A DNA stretch of 64,000 nt, from positions 3,393,501-3,457,500 of the forward strand of contig JAHQIY010000005.1 of assembly GCA_019054805.1 (NCBI GenBank). Reading direction: 5' to 3'. Position numbers and translations under genes: made by a program. This document shows positions 36,051 to 51,000 of this stretch, in pieces. Each line of letters begins with the position of its first letter. Position 1 is the first letter of the stretch. The DNA comes from Brachionus manjavacas (lineage: Eukaryota; Rotifera; Eurotatoria; Ploima; Brachionidae). The notes under the pieces were generated by a model. The model had not been told where the DNA came from. It saw nothing but the letters and a program-made list of their open reading frames with translations, and ran no database searches.

Positions 36051-39000
36051 TTACTTTATTCTATTAATTGCAATTATACAAATAGCTGCGGTTCTAAACC
36101 GGCTTTTGGCTTTGTGAATTGTAAATCTACTCGAGTAATAAAACGATCCGTTTTTATTATTCTCTTGAACTAGTGCGTATTTGTTATTTTTTAGGGTCGA
36201 ATTCGTTTCTAATTTTAAAGTGGCCATTATTTCACGCTCAGTCTCTTCATAACCACTGAGCATAATTAACAAAAATCTTTTTTGATAAACTAAACTCTTA
36301 CGAAAGCTTTCAGCTCTTAGATATTTAATGTATAGTTTTTTGAATTTTTCCTTATCCGAATCAGACATTGCGTTCGAATTTATTTTAGCTTTTTGACTTT
36401 TGTTTCTCAAAATCCATAGTTCTTCTTCCAATTTTTGCATATTTCCTCTATATTCCGACTTTTCGTTGGTAAGCTTTTTTACGGAGCTCAACAATTCTCG
36501 ATTTTGCCTCAGTAATTTAGTCTCCAAATCAGTTCCATTCAAGTTTTGACCAAAAGAACTAGACGAAGATGAAGCCGATGATACATTTTCCAGTTCATTT
36601 ATGATGGAATTTAAGTTGTGTCTCACTTCATTTGACGCAGGTTTCGAATCGATTTCTTCTTTGTGCTTAATGGCCAAATACTCAAGTGACTGACGAATTC
36701 GTTCCAAATTATTTCCATTGTTCACAGCCTGCAAATTTTGCTTAATTATTTTTATTGAATTTAATTTAATTTTTTCTAATTACTCCCAGGTTATTGAAAC
36801 GTGCTTTCAAGTCACTGTAGGCTTTGGCTAATTTTTCGTATTTTGCCTTCTCTTGAATGAGCAACTGGTCTAAATTGTTTGTATGTTTTTCTAATTCGAA
36901 AAACTGATGCTCCAGAAGTGCTAACTTTTTGCTATTAAGATTTTGCTGTTTCATAAAATCATCCGGATTATTTTTCACGTATCTTGTTAAGAAAATTAGA
37001 AAAAAAAATCAAAATTTGAATCTGTTTTGTTTTTTTTTGAAAATCTGATAATCAAAATGCTCTAAATTAATTAGGGTACAGAAGCAGAAAAACATTAATT
37101 TCCGATTCTTTATTACAAAGTTGAAGTCGGGAATGTGAAAAAATGCTTTAATTCTAAATCTTTCTGCCCAATACAAAAAGAAGATTGTTTATAAACTGTA
37201 ATGATTTAAAAAAGTAAAATCATAAATCTTGTCAATTTTAATTAATTGAAACTGAAAATTTCATTTTTAGACTTTATTCTTGCCAAAAATTGAGAATTTA
37301 TTAAAAAAATTGAATAAAAATTAATTATTTGGTTAAAACTATTATTTAATAAAACTTTTTTCTAAAATTAGTTTTTAAATAAGCAAAATTTTCCTGTTAA
37401 ACGAGTTAATTCTGTTTGAAAAGTTTTTGTTAAAATTACCTTTTTTTAATCTTACGTGAGCCTTATTTTTCACTTTTTTTGAGGTAAAGATAATGAGAAT
37501 ATAAAAAAGTAAAAATCCTTTCTGTACTTTTTGTGCTTTTTCATAATTTAAATTTATTTTGCCCTGTTTCTTTTTGTACTTTTTGTTCTTAATGGTAATA
37601 AAAAAAGCTTTTAAATAATCAATATTTTAAATATAAATTTTAAATTTAACTAACATTTTTCTTACCTCCAGCATACCCGAATCCCTAAACCAGGACTCCG
37701 CCCAGGACCCCGTTTAAGTTTAATATAATGATTAAAATTACCATTAATTACAAAAATTACAAAAAGGAACAGGGCAAAATAAATTTAAATTATGAAAAAG
37801 CACAAAAAGTACAGCAAGGAAAATGTTTTTTTAAAAGTTTCATCTCATTGTCTATACACGAAAAAAATGATAAAATTAATTAGTTTAAATTAATAATATA
37901 CATTTTTAAAAGTTAAGTTAATGAAAATATTATTAGTTTCTTTTCCAAAATTTAAACAAAAATAATTTGAGAAGTATTGTTAAATGGAATTTACTTCTGT
38001 ATTGAAAAAAGCGTTGAATTTAGCGCTTATAATTTTAAAAGAGTTTAACAAAAATTAAAAACAAATATTTTTGATTAAAAAGATATTTTTTTTGTCCTAA
38101 TAAATTAAAATTTTATTCTTACCGGATATATTCGCTTTTGTAATCATTCTCGTCTTGAATAGAAAGTTTATTTTTAGCTTCTAATGCTTTGCTTAGTTGT
38201 TCATTCTTGGCTTTTTCCTTATCAAGTTCCTTGCTTTAATAAAATTACATTAAAAAAAAATTTTTTTAGAATTAAAATAATTCGTTTAACCATAATGTGT
38301 GGAAATTGTTCGACTCGATGTTCAAGAGATCTTTAATTTTTATCACTTCTTCGTTCAATTCATACAATTGTTCTTGCATCATATTGGTCTTTTTTTTTTC
38401 TTGGCTCAACTTTTCCATTAAATCGAACGTTTTATTTTTTTCAAGGTTTAAACTTTGTTTCAAATCATTTGATTTTATTATCTCAGCATCTTTGGCATAT
38501 TCCATTAGTTTAACTTAAAACATTATTTAAAATAAAAAATTTAATCTTACTAAATTATCAAATTGACTTACGTTCTCTTTTGCGTTCTCTTTCGTTCTCT
38601 GACAAAACATTTATTTCATTCATCACTTTAACCATTTGAGCTTGCATGCACTCAATTTCCTTTACCAAGCTCTCTCTATCACTCGAATGCAAATAATCAA
38701 TTGATTTTTTCTGCAAACTAATCGAATTGTCAATCTTCTTTTCCAAGTGATTTAGATAGTTTTCATCACTAGATAAGCATCCACTGCATACATAAGATCT
38801 CAATTCGGATAATAGAAGATCCTTTTGATTAGAGAAAATTTCTGACATGGTAGTCAAGAACGAACTTCTCCAATCATCCTTGACATTTTCAGTGGAAAAT
38901 TTTTCAATTAGATCCTTCAATAGATAATTTTCCTTTATCAGTTTGTCTTTTTCAGTTTCTTCGGACAATTTTTCCAAATCAGGCGATGATTTCTTGTTTT

Positions 39001-42000
39001 TAAAATGATTTTTAAGTGCCAATATTTCGCTCAATGTTAACAAAAGAACCCCTTCATTTTCAAGCTTATCTAAAATTTCTCTGACTTCATCCGGAGTTTG
39101 ATCTTCAACCTCACCACTTTCATTTTCTAAATTTTGACTAACTTTGCCAAAAATGTCTTGATCCAACTGTTTGCTTAATTGAATTTGCTCTTTCAACTTT
39201 TTACAATTTTCATTTGAAATTGAGGCTTCTGAGATAAGCTTGACTGAATCTGCGTCTTCCACGTCATAGCTGTCTTTAAGCGACTCAATTTTTTTTTCAT
39301 ACTCTGCAACTATTTCTTTCCTGGTATTTTCTAATTTTTCATTTAGTTGTCTCGTGTGGTCCTCTTTAAGCTTTTCGATTTGTTTTTCATACTCATTTTT
39401 TAATTTATCTAAATCGTTAGCCCTAATATAGTTCATGTTTTCTAGTTCTTGTTTATGAATCGACTCTAGTTCCTCTAATTTTTGTTCAAGTGTTTTTTTA
39501 TTTTGTTCGACTATTTGCTCCAATTTTTGTTCAAGCTCAGTAATTAAATTACTTAATTCATTTTGTCTACGTTTTAAATCATCATTCTCACTTAGCAAAT
39601 TTTCTATACATAAAAAAATAATTTAATATCAAATATTTATGAATAGATAAAACTGAATTCAAATTTTTCAAAGACCTTATTTTTTTTCGCCGTTATGGAA
39701 ACAAGCGAATAATACACTATGTACTCTTTATTTTTAAATTTGATAATAAAAATTAAGTTTTGATCCTTAAAATAATAATATTTTTTTACCATTTGTGATT
39801 ATCAATTGTGTATTTTCTTGTTGAAATTCTGTTTTAATTTTATCAGTATTTGTCTTAAGCTCGTCATTATAATCCTTTAGCTCTTTAATTTCTTTTGAAA
39901 AGGCCTCGTTATCTGCTTCTAATTTAATTCTCAGTTCTTCCAAGGGGCTTTGGTCTTGGGCTTTTTCTCTTAGATCATTCAAATTGTCTTTAAATATATT
40001 TATTTGATTATCCGAATCAATCAGTTTGCTTTTCAAATCATCTATTTCTAAATTCAATTGTTGAATAATTTCTTCCTTTAAAAAAAGATAAATAAAAATT
40101 AGAAAAAATATTTAATTCCAATCATTTGGTTGAAAATGTATAAGTTAGAAATCAGGATCTTTAAATAATAATATTAAAATAAAGTACTTTTAATTTTAAA
40201 TCTTCTAGTTTTGTCTCAACATCATTCTTGAGAGTTTTATTTTCACAAGTAATCTGTTCGTATTTAATATTTAGCTCTTCATTCAATTTGTTTAAGTCAT
40301 CATTTTCATTTATCTTTAATTTTGAGTTGAATAAAAAAATATCTAAACAAGATTATAAAAAAATTTACTTTTAATTCATGTTGAGCAATGATGTCACATT
40401 TTTCTATGTTTAAAGCCTCAATTTTTTCATTCAAGCTATCAATTTCACTTTGGAAGTTTTCATTCAAATTTTTTATCTCATTTTCAAATTTTTCTTTTTC
40501 GTGTACAATTTTTTTCTGCATATCTTCATTCATTTGTATGTTTTCCTCTATTTGAGTGTTTAGTTCCTTGATTTTTTCATTAAGCTCATCGATTTGTTCA
40601 TTCTTTGAATCAAGTAAACTTTGGGAAATTTCATAGCTTTCTCTAGATTTAAGTTCTGCTGTTTGATTTTCTATTTCTTTTTGAAGTGATTCGATTTGGC
40701 TTTCGTACGATTTTATTAGATCACTATTTTGTCTGTCTTCTACAAATTCAAATTGTTTTATTTCGGCTTCGAGACGAGACTGAAAGTCTTCCTTAAGCTC
40801 GTTCAGCTGCTCTTTTAGACTATCGATTAAATTTTCTTTGTCATCAATATTAGAATTTAAATTTGAAATTGTTTCTTCGTATTTTTCTATTTTATTTTTT
40901 GCTTCGAGCTCAAAATTTTCCTTGAAAATTTGTAAATCCGATACTCTGCTCATGTAGTTGTACAATTCGGTTTGAATGTCATTTTTCTGCTGAATAAGGT
41001 CTTCTTTTTCAATTGACCAATTCTCATTCATTTCAAATTGGGTGTCATATTTTGCCTGAAGATCTGATAATTTTTCTCTCAGATCATTGATCACATTTGA
41101 TTGATTCTTATTTGATTTGATTAATGTATCAACTTCTTCCTTATATAATTCAATTTGCTAAAGAAAAAAAAATTAAAAAAAGTTTTGATAACGTTTAGAA
41201 AATTTGTCTTACTGATTCAAAATCGTTTTTATCTTTGTTTAAATTTTCCAATTTAAACTCTGTTTCTTTAAGCTTTTTATTTAGATTATCTAGTTGATCG
41301 TCTTTTTCGTTCACATGTCGCTCCAGATTTTCATTTTCTAACGAAAGCTGGTTAATACGATCGAGTTTGTCCTGGACCAAATCTTCAAGCTCCTTTTTCT
41401 TAATAAAAAATAATTAATTCTTTTAAATTTTGATATTTGAAACAACATGCCAAAGCTACAATAACCATAAAATTTTGGAAATATTATAAACAACAAGACA
41501 TTTAAAAATTAACTGATTCTGAATTGGAAATTTTTATATAAAAATAAAAAGCCTTCAAAGCTAGTTAATTTCATCAATTTTTTTTAAAATAAACAGCAGA
41601 CTTTATCTCTGACAGAACTCTAAAAAATATCTCATCATGAAAAAATTTATCATGATGAAAAATAAATTGAACGGTTCGAAATAAGGACTTTATTTGAAAG
41701 ATGTTATAAAAAGCTGAAAAAAATTTGTTGCATAATTTTTTGAATTAAATTCCAAAAAGATGGAAGAAAAGAAGGAAGCCTAAAATTTGTCAAAAAAACT
41801 AAAATTTATTTGATTTGATTATTAAGAAAATATTTAACATAATAATATTTAAACAATAATGATCAAATAACTTCTTTTATTTTTGTAAATACAGTTTGAG
41901 TGCTTTAATCCATAAATGTTACTTTTCTAACAAAATATTATTTTTAAACAGAAAACTTAGAATTTTTAATGAAAATGAAAAACATAACGTTTATATGTAG

Positions 42001-45000
42001 ACTCTGAATATGATTTGAATGAATGTAAGGTAAATTGGGTGTATTATGAGGCAAAAATCATCTTAATTTCTTTCTTTCTGGAATTAAATGAAGTAAAAAC
42101 TTTAAATTTAAAATGAAGAAAATTAAACAAATAACTAAAGCTGCTTTTATTTAAATATAATTGAATTTTTAGAAATTTTATTTAAGTTAAAGCAAGAAAA
42201 TTAATTTTAAAAATGGTTTTAGAATTAAGCAGATATTTATCATTTAAATTAATCCTGGATGCTTAGACACATTTAAATTTAAACTAATGTGTCCTAACTG
42301 TATTTAAATATATTTTTAATCGAAGAATTTTAAAAATTTATTTAAACTCTCTTTTTTTAGTGATTTGTTGGATAAAAATATTAATTATTATTTTTATTAT
42401 ATTGTTTTACATTATTTTTTTGAAATATTGTCATCCTATAAATTATTCAAATTACAAGTTAATATTTCTAAATTCAAGTTTAAAAAAACCAAAACAAGGA
42501 TAATCATTTTGGTTCAAATATTAAGTTTTAGTCTTAGTCTTTAATCGATTGATATTTTCCAATTGTCAAGAATGAATCAAGTCGAATCTGAAAAAAAATT
42601 TAACTATGGTCTGGACAAGTTTAAAGGCTGTCTTTAGAAATCAAATTATTAACTTTAATAAACTGGGTTCAATTTATATACAATGCATAGAAGCAAGACA
42701 AGCAAGCAGAGATTAGTTTATATACACATAGAGTTCTTCAATTTTACCTTTATCTCTAAATTTCTAGAGTACTTTAAATTTGAAATTTATTTAACTAAAG
42801 AAATCAAAATTTTAGTGAACATTTAAAATCTACCTCTTTAAGATTGTTATCCTCTTCATCAAAAACTTGTGTTGATTTTCTGTTCAGAATAATTTTTAGC
42901 TCGTTTATTTTACCCTCGTAGTCTTCTCTTTCTTGCTCTCTTTCAGCCATTTGTTGCTAAAATAAAATCTGACTATACTTTTTTCGTTTTTTATTTAATT
43001 TTAATTACATCAATAAAGGATTTATTGGATCTAATTTGCGAGTCCATGGCACTAATTTGTCTTTTTAAATCATCCAATTGCTCCTCATATTTTTCTTTTA
43101 TGTTTTTTATTTCTTCGTTGAAATTTTCCACTGTCTCTTCCAAATCCTTAATTTGCTGCTGTGATATTTCACTAGTTTTGTTTAATTTGTACTCCAGCTC
43201 ATGCTTCTCATCCAACAAATACGAATTATTCAAAATCAATTCTGTTGAAAATTTTATTAATTTAGTTTAAAAAGATGAAATCCAAACTAACCATTATTTG
43301 GCGATTTACTATTGTTAATAGGCAATGCTAAGTCTACAACATTCATTATTAAAAAAAACTACTACTAAATTTGTCTACTTAAAATTATCTACGAAACACT
43401 TACCTTTGATATCACTGTCTTGCAAGTTGTTCACATAAAGTGATCGCTGTGCTTCCAAGTCTTTTCTAATTAGCTCCATATTGGACAGCTCGGTCTTTTC
43501 ATTCTCAATAACATGCTTAGCATTAGCCAACTCTTGTTTAGTATCAGCCAAATTTTGTTCCAAATTAGCAATTGTGGTCTTTTTTTGACGAATTTCCAAT
43601 TCGTAAGCACTTACCAGTCCTTCTAAATTGTTTATCTTTGATTGCATCTCATTTATTCGTTCATCATAGTCGAATTCCAAATTTTGACAGCGATTCTTGT
43701 AATCGTCGAGCATTTTTTGGCTTTCTTCAAATCTGTATGCTAGCTGTATTTGGAGTGAATGAGACTCTGTTAATTGTTTACTTGTTTCTTCCAGTTTGTC
43801 CAAAACTTTATCAATTGAGGATTGTACTTTAAGATTTGCATCTAAAAAAAATTAATTTATAAAATAATTAAAAAGTCCATTAGAGTAAAAAGATATAACC
43901 TATGAGTGTTTCATCGGTTAGGTCACTGTTAGCAAGAGTTTCGTAAATTCGCTGTGAAGTGTCTAAAACCTCTTCAGAAATATCCTCATCGCTGCCTATT
44001 TCCGATGAACCTGATGATCTATGAAGGCCTGATTCAGTGCTTGACAAGTGGTTTGAGCTTTTGGGTGAGTCTGTACCACTGTTAAAATCGGCATTTTGAT
44101 TTTGACTAATTTTGTTCAAGCGTTTTGCGATATGTTCATCGAGAGAAACACTTATTAATATTGACTTGGATAATAGACTCAATAGATTTTGATTGTTGGT
44201 TGTTACTGTATTTCTAAGATTATTTAGATTTTAAATATCATTTAAAAAAAATTAAATCTTTTACTTTTCATCAGAGATTTTTTGAATGTCAGATTGCAGT
44301 AATTTAATGTAATTATTGCGCTCTTCGTTTTCTCGTCTGTAGCTGGCCATGTATTTATCGTCTTTGGCGTACAAAGCTTCCAATGTTCCCTGAAGATTTT
44401 TGTTTTTTATCTCAAGCTGCAAAACAAAAATTTAATTTTACACTCTATACACTTGACTTTGATCTAAATAGAACTGAAGAGAAAACTTTTGAAATTTTTT
44501 TGAGCTTTTGAATCTAAAAAAACTAAATCCGACAAGTTTCCTAGGTTAAGTGCAATTACTGATTGAATTTATTTAAATTAAAACTTTTTTCACACGACCA
44601 CACGAAAATTTAATATTTCAATTTATTATGATTTAAACGAATTATAGTTAAAAATCTCAGTATTATAAATAAAGATAAATTTTTTTTTTTAATTTAATTT
44701 TAGTTTATTCAATTATTTAGGCTAAGGTTTTTTTTTTAATTCTTAAAATAATTCTGATTTTAATAATCAACAAAATCTTTTACTTCAAAATTTTAGACTA
44801 TATTCTATTCCTAAAAAAATTATGTTTTTTAACGTTTTATGAATAAAATGGATTTCAGCTTAAGCGTTCATTATAAATCTTTTTTAGTTAATTTTACAAT
44901 ATTTAGATACTAAAATTTAATTTTTGATAAAAAATATTTTTTGTAACAAGTTGGGTTTTAAAACGGAGTGGCATTGGCAATCGCGGAGTCTTTCTCCTTG

Positions 45001-48000
45001 CTTTTTATGTAATTATTATTATTTTTATTTATTTCAAATACCATCAATATGGTGATGCAAAAAGAGAAAAAAAAAATAAGTAAAACTGTTAAGGTTGATA
45101 TTTCAATTCATAGAAAATTAATAAAGTTAAGCTAAATTCATAAAATTAAAGAATAAATTTTGGTAGAATATTTTTTTCATAGAAATTATATTCCAAACTT
45201 AAATAGATACTTAAATATTAAGATAAAATTAAATAAAAATTGTTTTTAATTTATTTACGAACAAATTTTAAATTTATTTACGTTTTATTATATATTTTAA
45301 TAAATTTTTTTCTATAAAAAAAATCTATGAATTAATTATTCTATTAGTTAATAATTTTATGAAATAAATTTTCTACAAAAAAAAATCTTTTAATTGAACG
45401 TTCACAATGTCAAGTATTTGATATAAATTTTTCCATAAATCGTTCACAAATTAAAAATACTTAACTTTTCGGATTTTTTTTTAATAAAACATATATAAAC
45501 ACTTTATAGATAATACATCCAATTCCATATTCTGTTTGCCTTTAGTAATAATAAGTTTCCCTATTGACAATAATAAAATAGTTAAATTTGTTTGATGTTA
45601 ATAAAGCATTGCTATTAACTGAATTATTTTAAACTAAATACTGATGTCTTATGACGCCTTTCACACTCTCCCATACCAAGATAAATGTCAAATTCCATTT
45701 TTTCGATGAATTGAAACAACCATCAGGAAAATCTATTTAGCAATAATCTCAAATCAAGCGACTTGAAGGAACACAGCACTTTTAGTATAAGATCAAATCC
45801 TTATTATATTTATTTGACCTAACTAGGATTTAAAGCAATTCTCTCAAGTGAAATAAGCTGTTGATTTAAACACTTCGTCAGCAGATGCTTAATGTTTAAA
45901 TACTTTTCAAAGAACGAAAGGTTCTTTCTGGTCTACTAAATATACATAAAATACATTTTTCTCATTTTATTTAATCTAGACTATTTTCTATAAATCTTAA
46001 TTTTTTCCTAATTTTTTTAGTTTTAAATTAAAGCACGAAATGAAATTGTTATTAAATAAATAAAATGAATCGTTAATTTAACCTTCACAATTTAGATTCT
46101 TTTATTATTAGACTTAATCGCTGCTAAATAAACAAATTATTAATCTTGTGCTGGCTCCTTTTAAATCATGAAAGTCTTATGTGAAATTGAATTAAAAAAA
46201 TAATTTTATTTTTTGAATTAATAAATAAAAAAGTATCATATGTCTTACTTAAATAATAAAAAATATTAAAAAATTTCAAAATTAAATTTCAAATAAAAAA
46301 ATTATTAAGCCATACATGAAACAAATTTAAGAGAAAAAATTTTTTATTCAAATAAAATCAACTTTAGCTATTGTTAAAAATGATTATTAGGAAACCTTAG
46401 TTTTGGGCGTATTACGTAAATTTGGCTTATCGTTGCCAGTAATTACAAATAAACTCAAATTTTTTTACAATCATAAAATCTCAGATATTGAAAGCTTTTC
46501 GCGATAACAAAGGTAAATTGTTATTTTGTAATTATTTTATAAAAATCTAAATTTACCTGTCTTAATTTATCCTGATATTCGACCGGATGATTTGGTTCCA
46601 TGTCAATTTCTATTAATTTAGTGTTTCTATAAAAATTCAAATTACAAATTGAACGCAATGACTTAAGTTTTGATATTAGTACCCCTTTAGAGATTTCAAA
46701 TCGTTTGACGATGCTTCCACTTGAATCAGTTTGTGGTATGAATTGGACACAGGTTTTTCGTCATCAGTAAATGAGATATTGCCATTACTTGTCTCCAAAT
46801 TCAAAGGCATATTTTCTGAGATATTTTCTGCAAATTCCTTGTTTAGATATTTGTCTTCCTGGTCATCAAGCTTGGTTGAAGATATATTTGCCGAATTAGC
46901 ACAGTCTAAAACAACAGTATGCAATTCGTTCTCATTCAAATAATCCTAATGAACATAAAAACAGGTCATTTGAGATAAATTAAAATAAATTTTTAAATTG
47001 AAAGTTTTTGAAATCTGTTAAGTGTATACTAAAAGCAAACTTGTAGTAGAAACTCTGAAAATGATCGAAACCGGGGACTAAACACCAGTGTTCGATTTAA
47101 GTCTCAAAGGTTTTAATTAAAATCTGAAACATTTTAAATAAAAATTTTTCATTTTTTGAATGTTTTTTTGACCCTTAATTTATATTAAATTATTTGCTTG
47201 ACTACAACCGAATCATGACTAACAACCAGGCTTCATATATTGAATTGTTCTTAATCTCTACTCGAATTTAAAATGAGCTTAAATTATAATTAATCAATAA
47301 TTCGCATCAATGTAAATTAATGTTCTATTTCAATTTTGAGATTGAGCTAATTATTTTTTGTGAGTCATTTAATTAAGCCTGTTGTTGTTTTCGCATTAAA
47401 AGGACACAGTGAATAATTTTGGGTTTGAATGCATTTAAATTTAATCAGTGAAAAAGAAAACCTCAGAAATTTTGATTTTGAACAAATTTTTGAGATTTTT
47501 TAATTAATAATTTGGTTTAAAAAATTTGGAAAAACTCCGGTCAAAAAAATTTGTTTGATGAAAAAAAATGTAATAAAAAAGACTTTTACAATACTTAAAA
47601 TTTAATTTATAAAATTTTACCTATTCAACTAATATTTTTATCTAATGATGGTCAATACATTTAGGGATACCTATTAGACCAATAGACCGATCGGTTGTTT
47701 TTTAGACCCAGAAATTAAAATTTTAGATACCAAAATTTTCTTAAATTAAGCAACTCAATCTAAAACTGTGTATTCTTAAAAGAAAATTAAAAAAAAAATG
47801 TTTCTTTCATTTTAACACATTTGATTAAAAATTGATTTATAAATATCGATATTTTTTGCTAGATTTTCAATTCCTTACCAAATTAAAAAATATAAAATCA
47901 ATAATAAAGATAACTTGATTCGTGTATGCTTCCACTAAATTTAAGTCATTATTTAAGTTCTTAACTGATGGTCATTCTAGATCTTAATAAAACTCCTTTT

Positions 48001-51000
48001 CTTTTATTACAGTTCAATAAAATTTTAACAATTTATGCATTGATTGTTATTTCTTTTATTTCTTTTATTTACATTCATCTTCTTAGAACTAAATAAATTT
48101 TCTGTTTTAAGATAAAATAAATGAAAAAATTTAAATTACTTAGAGATTACTTTGCATTAAAATGTTTGTACACATTATAATTTTTGAGCTTTGAATTATT
48201 GAACTTTTTTTATTTTACTTATTTCATTTTTTGAATTTGATTTAAAATTCAATTGATCCATAAAGAGAAAATTTAATAAGAATTTAAGCGCGGACTTTAG
48301 TAAAGTTTTGCTGCATTTTGACAGGAAAAATACCAAAACAATATTACCAAACAGTAATAAAAGTCACAAAAAACTTTTCGAGTTGATTCTTTCATTAAAC
48401 AAATAAAGATATTTTATCTTAATATTCCGCTTATAGCCCCGGGGAGGCCAAAAAATTTTGTTAAAACTCCCGCATGTTGTTTTTCTAAATTTAATTTAAA
48501 AAATAAATTTAAGTACCACGAGTCTAGTTTTCAAGCTAAAAAAAATTTTTAAAAATCATTTTGAAAAATTTTATTTAGATAACGAAATTTTATAATACGT
48601 TCAGACTTACTAATATTGTTTAATTTTATTAAAATGTTATTAAATAATATTAGAACTTGGGGTTGTAAGCAGTGTTTCTATTCAGCCAAATGATTTAAAA
48701 CTAAATTTATATAAAAAAATTAAACTTTTTTTCAACTTCAAAAATAATTATATTAAGATTAACACGAATAATATAAAAAGAAAATAATAGTGTTTAAAAA
48801 TTAGATTTCATGTTAATTTTTTTAATTTAAATTATAAAAAATTAACATGGATCTTTCTTTACTTTCTTTTTTCGAAAAAATAACAGACTGAATCTGCGTC
48901 ACTAGCTCCTGGTCAGCTTAAATATTTAAATTCTTGCTAAGCCAGTTCAACTCACATGAGTTTTAGATAGAAAAATTTTATACTACAGTTTCAGGTCATA
49001 ATAATGATCAATGGAGTCTAATGTTGACAATAATTAACTCTAAAACGGCTACTTAACAAAATTAATTTTGACTAAATTTTAAAACAACTCTGATAAAGCA
49101 CTCTTCAAGTTTAGAACAATGAGGTTTTAAGCAGACTCAAGCGATCATAGTCTTGGGTCAGTTGAGCAGAATTCAAAGGGACAAGCTTTTGATCTTATGA
49201 TTGTCTTATGAAAAATTGGCATCTTAACATGAAATGCAAGCTGGCATATTTTTGTCATTTAAAAATATGAAATTAGATTTTTAGAATGTTGTTAAAATCT
49301 TCTAAATAACAGTAATAAATTTTTAAATTCCAATTCTCACCCCGAGTCCTGATTTAGATATTAAATTACTCAGTTCTTTGATATGCTGATTAGCTGAAAA
49401 TCGAAATTTGATATCGACGTCTTTGTTGTCCTTGAAATTTAAGAAAACATTAAGTCCAAAAGTAATCAAAATAAATGCCAAATACTTTTTGGGTTTTTTG
49501 TATTTCGTCTTTTAAAATGACTAAATTTTTACTAAGTATTTCTTTAAAGTCAGTCTCAAGCTGATTTAAATCAAATTTATGCTTGGCTTCTAATTCGGCT
49601 AAGTTTTTCTGAAAAAAATAACAATAAATTGCAGTCCAAAACGGATAAAATAATCAAAATTTTCTCACTTGATTTTCGTTTTCAATTTCTTCAATTCTTT
49701 GTTCCTTTATTTTCTAAAAAATATAAAAATATTAAGTGAATTTTTTTGGTGGTTGGCGGTGGAGGGGTCTTTATTTTAGCAAATTTGGGTATAATTTAGT
49801 CCTTTGAAACACATTAGCCTCCGAGTCTTTATTTGCGTTCTTTTACAATTACCTATTCTAACTGTGCGTCTCGATTGCTTTTAAATAATTAGATAAAATT
49901 TGCATTTCTTTTATTAATTAAACAAAAAGTTAAGCTCTAGAGGCCATAAGAGACACTTGAGTTTGTATCAATTATTATTAATCGATAGACTTTAATATTC
50001 ACTTTTTACAATCACTTAGCTTTTGTTGATATTTAGCTTTGAGCCAGGTTAAATTATAGCCGCAATTATTTATGTTCTCTAGCCACGAGATTTTCACTAT
50101 AAACAATTAAAACAATGAATTCAAAAAATGCTCAATAAAATTCCCAATTTTTATTTTACTATTTGGCTTATAGAGTTTCTTTTCCAATTGTATTCATTTT
50201 GTGTCAATGGAAGATTTACAAATTTAAAATTAAAAACTACATAGACCGATATAAACTATTAAATTAAGATTGAAAATTATTTATTTAATTAGATCTGTGT
50301 CTTTAATTGATTATATTAAATCCTACACTTAATATATATTCAATTGGAATAGATAAATATATGCATTCTATTTGAGTAATGTTTGCTCTAAGGTAAATTA
50401 TTTGCATTAATTAAATTTGGTTTAGATACCGTTTTGCAAAAATAAGCCTAATCTACCATAGATTTAGCAGTGGATTAAAAAAAATGGTATTCAATTTATA
50501 ATTTTTGCTCAAGTCTTGCTAATTTTTGGCGTATTTTAGCACAAAAAAGATTATCAAACGACGATATTTCTGATTCCATTGAGCTCTGTATGAAAAATAT
50601 TATAAAATGATTTTAAACGAATTAATAAAGAATAAGTGAAGCTCTTTTTTTCTTTTTATATGACTTTTTTTTAGATGTAAAAATTTAAGATCTTTTTTAT
50701 TTTCTAATTTTTATAAAAATATAAACAAATTTTTCTTTATCAAAATTCTCTTTTAAATTAACTTCTTCTAAATGGAGACTAATTCAACTAATAAATAATG
50801 ATAAATAAAAAAATAATAGATTTATCAGTGATTAAAAAAAATTGTTTTCAATTTATGATTTTTGCTTAAATCTTGCTGAATTATGGCGTTTATCTAGGAC
50901 AACAAGAAAATTGGTAGATAAACAACGATGAGCACTGTGGCCTAGCTATACATGAAATACAGACATGGCGAAACCGTTTGAGGGGGAAGGGATCTTGTTA

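Noticed and set aside
44960-45065. GC-richer patch in a PACT-gene intron
   Set aside because: It stands out by composition, but no second copy, ends or coding potential were found.
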